Positions 23,571 through 32,715 of a DNA stretch of 64,000 bases are shown here, piece by piece; the first letter of the stretch is position 1, and each line of letters opens with the position of its first letter. The DNA lies in assembly GCA_038087015.1 (NCBI GenBank), contig JASBNA010000006.1:1054001-1118000 (forward strand). Direction: 5' to 3'. The notes beneath the pieces were generated by a model. It saw only the letters and a program-made list of their open reading frames with translations, ran no database searches and was not told the origin of the DNA. Made by a program: the position numbers and the translations under genes. The DNA is from Cerrena zonata. Taxonomy: Eukaryota; Basidiomycota; Agaricomycetes; Polyporales; Cerrenaceae.

Positions 23571-24799
23571 TTACAACAAAAATAGCGATAGGATAACTCC
23601 GAACAAATCTTGTATGTCTGCAAAAGAATAAGTATTCTGCCCACTAAAATTCCGTTGCGTGACGTACCACATAGCATTACGGGAAGCCGGGGTCCATTTG
23701 CGTTGAGGTGCCAATTCAACAATCCGATGTTGTCGTATCGCACCACCTTCGGCTCCGAAATAACGGTTGCACTCGAAACTCCAGTTCAACGATCCTATAA
23801 ACCAGTCCTGCAAACACTGGATATACATATTGACTTGGTTATCGATGTCGTTTCCCCAGGAAGGGAGAGCTTTGCGATTATCCTCGAACGTCTTGATACA
23901 ATCGAGGCAAAGTTCGCCAGCAAGGTCCATTGCGGCTTGCAAATCAAGACCACGATCCTTCATAATGACAGCAACGAAATTGTGACTATCACCGACGGAT
24001 TGCTCTTTGTTGTAAGAGAAAATGTCCTAGAGCAATATGAGCCGATCAAAACCCTTCAATGAAAGCATACCAGACTTACATTCGTCCAAGAACAAAAATC
24101 ATTTGCAACATTTTCCATAGAGCGAAAAAGGGGGTGTTCGGCGACCTCGCTGGGAAGATTAATACCAGCTACGAATTCGCCCAAATATAGGCAAGGTCGC
24201 AATCCGCTGCTCTCCCGACGTAACATGATGTACGTCTGCATGTCAGGGATGATATCGTCATTTCTATCGACGGCCTGCTGGATGACCGCATCCACGAATA
24301 AGCTCATGGCGTCGACAAAACGCTGAGCGCAACGGGGTCCCGCCACTTTATGATAACGAGAAAATAAACTAGGATCATGCTCAATTTAAGTCAAGTATCG
24401 CAAAGATTTTTAGAAAACATACTGTTTGGCTAGTCGGCATACGGGTAGGGTCTGCTCGCCGCAGCCATCAGGGTCCCGTATACAAGGCATGATAAGGTCT
24501 CGTAAAGAGCCAGCCTCGTTCTCTGTGTATCCATCGGTCAAGTCGTCGAAGCAGAATAACCATGCTATAAAATCAGAGGCAACTTGGAAATGAAATGCGT
24601 CAGCGTCGGGGTAACAGTAACCCGCAAGAAGACCAGATTTGACCTTGAGAAACTTGGCTTGTTTCTCGTTGTCGTAATCGATCTCGTTCAAGATCCATGC
24701 GTCGGTGCTAGGGGTAGTTATTTCAGTGGCAGGGTTGACACGGAGCTTATAGAGACACTTGGTAAAGAAGTCGGGTTGGATGTAACTTTGGGATGTCAT
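23571..24799 (-). CDS. Sesquiterpene synthase TS1 (class I terpene cyclase)
   Basis: Starts MTSQSYIQPDFFTKCLYK at 24799. Motifs of a class I cyclase: FDDLTDGY (DDxxD-type metal site, D85-D89), NDIFSYNKEQ (NSE triad N-D-xx-S-xxx-E, near residue 225) and the Arg-Tyr pair in NRYFGAEG. These bind the Mg2+ cluster and the diphosphate of farnesyl diphosphate. One intron follows VCRLAKH (phase 2, before LFSRYHKVAGPRC) and another splits the NSE motif between N and D. A last, 50-bp intron at 23618-23667 (GTACGT...TTTTGCAG) would make the stop TGA across the splice, ending the protein at RNAM; unspliced, the frame runs to 23571. Product unknown. Closest relative here is TS2, then TS3. A TATATAAA lies about 100 bp upstream. 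Length about 340 residues matches fungal sesquiterpene synthases. Confidence 0.92.
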
Positions 24800-27314
24800 T
24801 GTAGACGTCGTGGTCGATGAGGATGTGTCGATGGGAATGAAGATATGTGTCTATGAGAATGTATGTCGATGAGTATCCAGGTGGAACACTTGACAAGTTT
24901 ATATAGCTCGCAAGAAAGCAATCGCAGCGGGACCGTAAGGCAATTTGGTAAACCGCCGTTTCGGCGCATCGATGTTTGTTTTTTGCGAGCGTTGACACCT
25001 CACGCCGCAAGATGTTGAGTAAGACAGTCACCACTGGGAAAGATTACTCATGGGCGGAGCGAGCCGACAATAGGCCGCCACCCTGATAGTAGTAGCAGAC
25101 CCTTGCGACTGGTATGCTCTAAGGTTCAGTTAGAATCTTACCATATCTACACCCAATCTATTACATGGATTTAATGATGTTAGAAAAACCAATATGACAG
25201 GAGAAGGATACAAAGGGTCACCTTACGACAACAAGAAGCACGATGATGCAGCCAAGCTTACAGTGTGGCGGCATACATGTGAAGTCGACTTAGGTTCATG
25301 ACATTAGAGTACAGTCGCTATATCCCGACGAGTCGGGGTCAGAAGGGTGTCCAGAGTTGCCCAGGTAACTAAGAGATTGAAAATTCGGTTATCTCGAGCC
25401 AGAATCAAGGGTGATTTTAATAGTCGACGTTTGGTTGACAAAACTGTGGTACCTAGGCCACCCACACGCACCCATGCCGGTGAAAGCGGTGGCGTCAGAT
25501 GTCAGAGTTGTACACAGCGGCATCTGGGGGATCTCTGGACCGGACATCGTTTCGCAGCCGCCAAGCACATGCGAATAGAACCGGTACCGTCACTACCATA
25601 CGGTTTCAAGGCAACTTCCAGTGCTTCTATCGGTGCAAATGAGGGCGTAGAAGCTACAATGGCGCTGAACCTCCAGTGCCACTGGCAGCAACTTCAAGTT
25701 CAAGGTTCTGTCATAAGCTGGGGCGTTCGAGATTTCCAGTGGACAATATTCACGCAGTTGTGGTCGGGAGGAACGCATGACGACGTGCGTGAGTTTGGGT
25801 GACTACGATTCCAAAGCGACCTTCGTTTCTTCTAAAGCACATAGTATAGTGTAGAGGGTAAACCTTAGCAATCATGCCAACTTGGTAGGACGGAGAAAGG
25901 AAGAATGACGGCGCTTCAAGAGCTTCAAGTTTCAAACCTTCATGCGAGCCAGCGCTGACTCCTCTGCTAGACTCCGCTACAGTACTGAGTACACGACCTA
26001 CGAAAGTCAGCCCAGATATCATTCAACTCTTGTAAAATTGAAAACTACAGCGTACTTTGAACCCTCAAGACCTTTGGTTTCGGAAGATACGCCAACTTGA
26101 AGGTTTGCGGTTGACTATCGTTCCACCTTTGTTGACATATGGTTTGCTATGCATGCATGCGAATGTCGTCAAGGTTAAGACGAGAGGACTGACGCTCATT
26201 TTCTCAATGCAAAGTTTATGTTTTTAGCTCCTTGAGCCTTATTCTCGGTTGCACAGTTTGATTGACACACTCTGCCGAGCCCTACCTCGTATCTAGAAGC
26301 AGCCCCAGAAGAATCACATACTGGAAAGTCCAAGTTCATTATGTAATAGACTTTCCTCTAAACGATAACACCAAGCTTAACTCGTTCTCAGAAGCTACCA
26401 GTGCGCTGATGATTCACGTACGGTTCCTGCGGCATCGCAAGATTCATAATAACGATGACCTCTTGTCGTTTGGCCGCGAGAGAAGGAGTTGTCGTAGTAA
26501 AAGATGATAACTTCAATCTATTATGACAGTCACTTCCTATCATTACTGTTTCAAGGGTACTCAATTCACTCTCAAACTCGAGCCCGTAATCATATCCCAT
26601 ACGTCATTGTAACAAGCGGTATTATCTCGATGCTGGTACAGAAAGTGAGTCCTCACATTCGCCTTTCGAAGTGTTATGGATCCCTAGACTCAGTTCTCAG
26701 CTTCTATTGTTGAGAAGATGATCATTTCTTAGGATATCTCCGATAGGACCATCGTTATTTTCCCTGCGGAAATTGCTATATCTTAGCACTGTACTTATTG
26801 CCACTTCGCCAGAATGGAAGTCTGTTGTGCGCTTGTAATTATCTGCATTTCTCAGCCAATGTCAGAGACCGATCGTGCTGATAAATCTCTAGTAGGACCC
26901 AATCCAACCGCTCGCCACCGAGAAAAGCGAGCTATCTCCCTTAACAAATATAACGAACACCACCCAGGCGTACTCCAGCTGCTTCTCGGTCCGATCCGGG
27001 ACATTCATAACCAGCATACGGTGGCGCAAACATCCAACGCCCTCGCCTTTTACTACGGCGTTCCATACGTCACACCTCCTTCTATGCTGCAATAACAATT
27101 TCTCCAGTAATCCAATTTGTCTGGGATCACTCATTTTTATTCTAGATCTTTAGAAAGAAACATATGACGCATTTAAAATGGGCACATCAACATAACACTG
27201 CATAGCCGTTTCTAATAGTACAAGTTATACATCGGGCTCAGGAGCTATATATTTCTTACTTTGTATAGGAATTCCTAGTTAGAGCAAAAAATGGCGAAGA
27301 AATTTCCGACCGAA
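24800..27314. other. Gene-poor region between TS1 and TS2
   Basis: The largest frame (25347-25802 plus) has no recognisable domain and is overlapped by minus frames at 25593-26022. I found no P450 heme motif, oxidoreductase fold motif or other tailoring enzyme. 24800-25190 is the upstream part of duplication copy A and 27017-27314 the downstream part of copy B. Confidence 0.5.
24898..24905 (-). promoter_or_regulatory. TATA box of TS1
   Basis: Read on the minus strand as TATATAAA, about 100 bp before the TS1 start codon. TS2 has the same element at 30656-30663, about 60 bp before its ATG. Confidence 0.55.
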
Positions 27315-28405
27315 TCATGTTGCATATAAATCTGCAAAAATGATGTGAATTTTATCGCCCGATTTCTGTTGTGTGACATACCAGATAGTATTACGAGCAG
27401 CTGAAACCCGTTTGCGTTGGGGTGCCAATTGAATAACTCGGTGTTGCTTTATTGCATCACCTTCGGTGCCGAAGTAACGCTTGCAATCGAAACTCCAATG
27501 TAATGATCCTATGATCCAATCCTGCATGCCCTGTATGTAAAGATTGACCTGACGGTCAATGTCCCCTCCCCAAGAAGGGAGAGCTTTGCGATTATCCTCG
27601 AACGTCGTGATACAGGCGAGGCAGAGTTCACCAGCGTAGTCCATCGCTGCCTGTAAGTCCAAATTACGTTCCTTCATGATAACGGCGACGAAATTGTGGG
27701 TGTCACCGACAGACTGCTCTTTATTGTAGGAGAAAATGTCCTGTAATGATATTAGCCAAGCCAAGCTCCCAAAAATATAACACAGACATTTGTCCAAGAG
27801 CACCAGTCGTTCGTAGCATCTTCCATTGAGCGGATAAGAGGATGTTCGGCAACTCCATCGGGGAGATCAATACCAGCAGTGAATTCGGCTAGAATAATAG
27901 AAGGGCGCACGGCACTGGTTTCCCGACGCAGCGCGATGTACGTTTGCATGTCGGGGATATTATTGCTATCTCTATCGGCTGCTTGTTGGATGACTGCGTC
28001 CACATACAGTTCCATCGTATCAACAAATCGTTTGGTGCAGCGTGGTCCAGCAGTTTGTAGGAACCGGGTGAATAAGCTGTTGCCCCAGGTCAACATCACA
28101 ACAAGGACAGGAGCGTGTCAAGTAGACGTACTTTGTGGCAAGCCGGCAGACGGGTATGGTCTGATCGCATGCCTCTGGGTCCCGGAAACAAGTCATGACA
28201 ATGTCGCGCAAGGAACCAACCTCGCTCTTCGTATATTCGTCGGTCAAATCATCGACAACGAATATCCATTCTATAAAATCGGAGGCAACTTGGAGGTGGA
28301 AGGCATCGGTATCAGGGAAGCAATAGCCAGCAAGAAGGCCGCCATTGATCTTGAAGAACCTTGCTCGCTTCTCTTCGTTGTAGCTGACCTCGTTTAAAAT
28401 CCATT

Positions 28406-28440
28406 CATCAGCATTTCTACACATTTTTACTTCGACCTTT
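28406..28440 (+). repeat. Left terminal inverted repeat
   Basis: Begins CATCAGCATTTCTACACATT. It pairs with the repeat at 30462-30496 with six mismatches in 35 positions. Confidence 0.85.
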
Positions 28441-29814
28441 GATGGTCTCTAGTGGTCCTCCCACGCCCTTTCGACCTTTCACATTTGAATTTGATGGGAG
28501 TACCAAAGGCACAAAGGTGCCGAAGGTACTCCAGAGTACACAGAGACTCAAAGGTATACTACATTAGAATCTTACTCAAAGCTAGAGATAATGTCTATTG
28601 AATAGTCTGTGGAATAATGAGTCTTGTCCCTTCTCACACAAAACTTCGCATGTATAGAACAACAAAACATAGCACTGTAGATACAACTGACCACCAACGG
28701 TGGTCGTCTGAAGCAACATGAACGGGATACAAAAATTCATAACGTACATTTCCCTGGAGTCTCTCGCATTCCCAAGCACCTCTTTCATGGTCAGCGACCT
28801 CTCTCCGTCTGTCGATCAAAGCCGTTTCGGTTGTACACGACGTTAGTCTAGGTGATGGCTAGAGGATACCACTTGATGCCTTTTGTGCTAGACTAGTCAA
28901 AAGGTCACGAGAGATATGCTTGTAATCGAAAGGAGGTGAATTGCGATCAGATCGTCGATGCGGGAATGACGAGAGGACACCTATTTCGTCCTTTGCAGGT
29001 TGTCGACATAAGTGAGGAGACGCAAGAGGGAAGGGAAACAAGGTCTGTAATATTTGCACAGTCATCTAGCTAGAGAAAAAAATCAGACAACAGTGTTCCT
29101 GGAGGGGCTGGAGGCGATGACAATGAGTTTGTTGCCTTTTGAGGCTATGTCTGAGTCTTGGCAGCAGAGAACAAAGGCGAGCTGATGAGCACGATCAGCT
29201 CAGTGCTTATAAGTGTTGAGTTGAGGCTGCTAGAGGTTGCCGTTCTCGATGAGGGACTCTGGAGGCAAGCTGCGCGGAGGATTAAGACCACAGTGTGAGA
29301 GCGACGGCGGTGACAACGATAACAACGAAGACTTAAAGAGGGGACGGAATGGGGTCAGAATGGAGAGGACCATTTTCAAGGCATAGTATGAGCCTCAATG
29401 GTGGGTTGGCTTAGATTGAACTCGAAGCCTGAATATGAATATTGAAAGTGAACGTTTAGAATCGGTGGAGTTTCAACGTTTCAACGTTAAGTTGAAGTTC
29501 TTGGAGTCACTCATGTCACGCATCACAAAGCACGTGCATCGTGTTGCAATTGTCCCATCGCTCGTCGCCAACGAGCGATAACACCTCTACATCTCACTCT
29601 TGTACTACATAGAACTTCTCCGAATCCTCCTCCCACTAGTTTCCTCAAGTGCTGCTTCTTGTACGTTCTCTTTTCTCTAGATATAAGTTCCCTTCTCAGC
29701 ATCTGTTAAAGTCTATGTGACAGCGATATACCGGACATTAGTCCGTCAACCGTGCATACGTGTCATGTATCATTAAGTAAGTTCATTCAGATATCTTCGA
29801 ATCCTAGCAACTTG

Positions 29815-30199
29815 ATGAGGTTGCAAATAGCAATCACCGCTACTGTAGGAATCTGGGCGATCACGAGTGGCATCTGCCCGCAAGGTGCCATCCGGTGTGC
29901 GTGTAGCACCATCTCTTCCAACTTTCAATAGCCCGAACTGTATTCATTCTGTAATGCGAAACCTGTGTGAGTTTCATCTTCACTCTCCTGACTAGTACTC
30001 TCTGACTGTCTGTTGTAGGTAGTTCGTCTCTCTACATCCCGAATGCGACACGTTTATCCCGGAGAGTTTTGATCGAGCGGGGTCGTTTCTGCCTACAGAG
30101 AATATTATTATGTGTGGCCCGCATTGTAGTGATGGTAGTGGGAGGGAATCGGGAAGGCGGGGGATGACTGAAAAAGGATACTGCTGCGAACACCCTTGA
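29815..30199 (+). other. Possible small Cys-rich secreted ORF inside the insertion (weak)
   Basis: At 29815 an ATG opens MRLQIAITATVGIWAITSG followed by CPQGAIRCAC, which looks like a signal peptide and Cys-rich start but stops after 38 codons. After an intron-like stretch (GTGAGT near 29967, TTGTAG near 30017) an open frame from 30023 to TGA at 30197-30199 is Cys-rich: HPECDTFIPE, MCGPHCSDGS, YCCEHP. I could not find a splice set that links the two in one frame, so this may be chance or a decayed cargo gene. Confidence 0.25.
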
Positions 30200-30461
30200 C
30201 ACCATTCACAGTAGACTAATATGTAGTTTCAAGCATCAGTAATAGTATGTATTGTATCGAAAATATATTTGATGCACTATTCTATTTGATTACAGCGTGA
30301 CTGAGGCCTCAAAATGACTCTATGCCTCTGGACTTTTGCCTCTGAGTGGTCTTTGAGTTGACTCTACTGCGCCTCGCAAAAGGGGACCTACTTAATGCCT
30401 TTGACTGCCTCCGGACTTTCTGTGTCTCTCAGAGGCGCTGAGAGGCCGTGGAAAGGTCGGC

Positions 30462-30496
30462 AAAGGTCAGAGACAAAATGTGTGAAAATGCTGATG
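30462..30496 (-). repeat. Right terminal inverted repeat
   Basis: On the minus strand begins CATCAGCATTTTCACACATT, mirroring 28406-28440. Confidence 0.85.
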
Positions 30497-30655
30497 TTCC
30501 TCCGTTCTACGAGTGACCGTCGCAGTAGCAGTGTTGAGACGAAGTTTGTAAAGGCACTTGGAGAAGAAATCAGGTTGGATGTAGGTTCCTGCCATTGTAG
30601 ACTTTGTAAGATTGTATGTCCCGGCAATGAGTACAAAGATATGAAAGGTGTCAGA

Positions 30656-30663
30656 TTTATATA
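30656..30663 (-). promoter_or_regulatory. TATA box of TS2
   Basis: TATATAAA read on the minus strand, about 60 bp before the TS2 ATG at 30595, matching the TS1 promoter layout. The promoter survived although the gene is split. Confidence 0.5.
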
Positions 30664-32337
30664 CCTTTCAGTAAAACCATTGTCGCGGTGGGACCACACA
30701 GTGATACTTGCTTTGGAATCATGCAGTCTAGGCACGTCAACACATTTCCACAAGTGCCGATGCTTCACGCCGTTGCCGCACAGAGCGAGGCACTCAACAT
30801 TGATCGTGAGGTGTTATCAGAACCCCAAAGTCTCTGCAATTGAAATGGTCTAAGGTTTTGCTGGAACCCTGCCATCCCTATATCCAATCCACTATTCGAT
30901 GTTGATGCTGTTAGTGAAATCCATACGACGGCTACAAGATTCAGGGTAAATTTACAGCCTATGTATGAGATGTCTTACATAACCTTCTTCTGCACAGAAC
31001 ATATATGCAGAATATTTCTTAGAAAAAGAACTTACAGTCTCGGATGGTAGATATCGTTCATGAAGCTTCGGTTTGCAGGCGTAATAATAAGTTCAAAATC
31101 CATGGATATTCTATCGCGATCACGTACCAAGTCGTAATATATACCATAGTAATGACATTTCGAACTTGAGCTGCCTGGACAAGGAAGTTACCCGGTTGCG
31201 TTCTCTTCGAGTTTGGGATTTGGATGATTGGAAAAACTTGTCAATCAACGTTTCGGGTATATTATTGTGGCTCATCAGGTGTGAATAAATGTGCTGAGAC
31301 CCAGTGAGAATTATCTGACACGAGAGCTCCTCCGGGGTACGTGTCCATACGCTTGGCCATGTCGAAGTGGATGGTATCAGGTGGCATTGGACAATGAAGA
31401 CCAAGCGATAACATGAACTTGGATCATCCCAAATCAAATTCCGGTTCCCGATGATGGGGGTTTCCTGCTAGGCTACCACAATGACACTTAGCTCCACTGA
31501 TAAGAGTCGCCTATTCAACAGTCAGGGTAGAGATGCAGTGATCCAGAAAGACGATTCCGCTCTCGACGCCTAAGATTCGCTCACGGGGAGTTAGGCGGGG
31601 TAAGTTTTGAGAAGGGGAATACAACATACCATAATCTGGGCAGTACCTTTCCATGAGTACCTAATTCTCCCTTTAAGTTGACTGTATCTATGCAATAGAT
31701 TTATTACCTTGCAGTGTACGGGTCCGTTAGAGAGGCCACGTGGTACACTTTTTGCGGGGCGATGAATATGTATATCACTTTGCTTGGCAAGCGCTGTACC
31801 GTAAGGAAAATGGATTCCCAAGCTACTAGTACTGGTATGGCGAATGACGCGGACGGGTCGAATCGATTCTTGAAGGCCGAGAACCCGGGATTGAGTCAGT
31901 GTATCCACTAGTAATGACGGCTGCACTTCCACAAATATGGTAACAGTTGTCTATCGCGACATCCTGCGACCTCTTCCTCTCGGCTATGGCGTTTCTCAAT
32001 TTCCATTTCCATTTCATTGATTCCGACACCACAGGGTCCCTCTTTTCTGAGCGATTTGATTTAAGTAATCTGGGACACTGATAGTTAAACTCTATCTTGG
32101 AATCATTAGGAATAACTACTGCAGATTACTCCGGTTTACAATGGTATACTACTTATTGTACTGTATAGCTGCATTAGACCGTATCTACACGTCTTGGATT
32201 CGCTGATCAGAATTTGACATTCAAGTTTTCGGATGGTGTGGCAGTTCCGCGGTCCCGACCGAGCCGACTATGAGTGAGTGTATTGTTTCATGAGTGAGTC
32301 TGGCTTTGAAACATGCAGACGGGAAACTCGGTAACAA

Positions 32338-32360
32338 GCGGAGATTTTCAAAATCTCCGC
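32338..32360. repeat. Perfect 11-bp-arm palindrome within larger GAGTGA/TCACTC inverted repeats
   Basis: GCGGAGATTTT, a single C, then AAAATCTCCGC: 11-bp arms with a one-base centre. Left of it TGAGTGAGTG and TGAGTGAGTC occur at about 32272-32300; right of it ACTCACTCACTCA at 32364-32376, their reverse complement. The symmetry suggests a small foldback element or MITE remnant. Confidence 0.6.
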
Positions 32361-32677
32361 GATACTCACTCACTCAGCGTGATTTCTTCCCAGTCTCTTC
32401 TGTTCGAGATCAGACTAGGTAAGCTAGTGGCGTACGAAAGTAAGCTATAGTATGACGCAGAAACGTGTGCCACTTAGTATTTGCAATTATGATTGCGGTA
32501 GTATATCCAATTCCTACCATTCATTTCCGCGCCACATAGCCCTTCCTAGCCACTCAGCCATAGCGAAGGTCCATTCTCTATGAAGCACTGGAATCCGTAG
32601 TTGCCCTGTATGGTACATGACCCTTGCATGTATGTAGTACAGGCAAGCGGTGTTTCGTTATTGTTATTTTTAGGGAT

Positions 32678-32715
32678 CTAGTCCGGCATATACCTACCTA
32701 CTTACCTACCTACCT
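32678..32715 (+). repeat. Second copy of the GTCCGG-CCTA repeat
   Basis: CTAGTCCGGCATATACC followed by CCTA/CTTA units, matching 20751-20782 in both the unique flank and the repeat tract. Confidence 0.7.

Larger units (their letters stand above)
23330..25190. repeat. Segmental duplication, copy A (TS1 block)
   Basis: Non-coding sequence on both sides of TS1 matches the flanks of TS2. At the 3' side, 23330-23470 matches 27017-27140 (shared core CAACGCCCTCGCCTTTTACT, then GGCGTTCC). At the 5' side, about 25115-25185 matches 30845-30915 (CTCTAAGGTT..., CAATC(T/C)A(T/C)TA, ATGATGTTAG / TGCTGTTAG). The duplication therefore copied a whole block, not just the coding exons. Ends are approximate, read by eye. 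Confidence 0.75.
28407..30496. mobile_element. 2090-bp non-autonomous DNA transposon-like insertion
   Basis: Ends are 35-bp imperfect inverted repeats: 28406-28440 and the reverse complement of 30462-30496 agree at 29 of 35 positions, both opening CATCAGCATT and closing GACCTTT or GA-CCTTT. Subterminal copies of GACCTTT follow inside each end (e.g. TTTCGACCTTTCACATTT at the left, GCCGACCTTTCC at the right). It is flanked by TTC on both sides (28404-28406 and 30497-30499), a 3-bp target duplication; two bases are possible if the first C belongs to the repeat. No transposase-like frame is present, so it would be mobilised in trans. TSD length and termini do not let me assign a superfamily with certainty; 3-bp duplications are known for PIF/Harbinger and CACTA-like elements. 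Confidence 0.85.
27315..30595 (-). pseudogene. Sesquiterpene synthase TS2, split by a 2-kb insertion
   Basis: A second class I cyclase, same exon layout as TS1. The body, 27315-28406, keeps VVDDLTDEY (metal motif), NDIFSYNKEQ (NSE, intron between N and D with donor GTCTGT) and KRYFGTEG. Its 5' end is missing there and lies 2 kb away: 30497-30595 encodes MAGTYIQPDFFSKCLYK up to RRTEE. Joining the two at the 3-bp duplication gives a frame collinear with TS1 without gaps. In between sits the element 28407-30496. The open frame at 28424 starts inside element sequence (MCRN) and would lack the first 33 residues, so a working enzyme is unlikely unless the insert is spliced out. Apart from the insertion I see no other damage, which suggests the event is recent. 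A 50-bp terminal intron (27332-27381) parallels that of TS1. Confidence 0.88.
27017..30915. repeat. Segmental duplication, copy B (TS2 block, contains an insertion)
   Basis: Homologous to 23330-25190 once the 2090-bp element at 28407-30496 is removed. Matches are seen in the 3' flank, all exons, intron positions, the 5' end (AGGTTGGATGTAGGTTCCTG vs CGGGTTGGATGTAACTTTGG) and the 5' flank to about 30915. Confidence 0.75.

Noticed and set aside
25347..25802. 151-codon plus frame between TS1 and TS2 as a possible tailoring enzyme
   Set aside because: No P450, oxidoreductase or transferase motif, no neat splice sites, and overlapped by minus frames.
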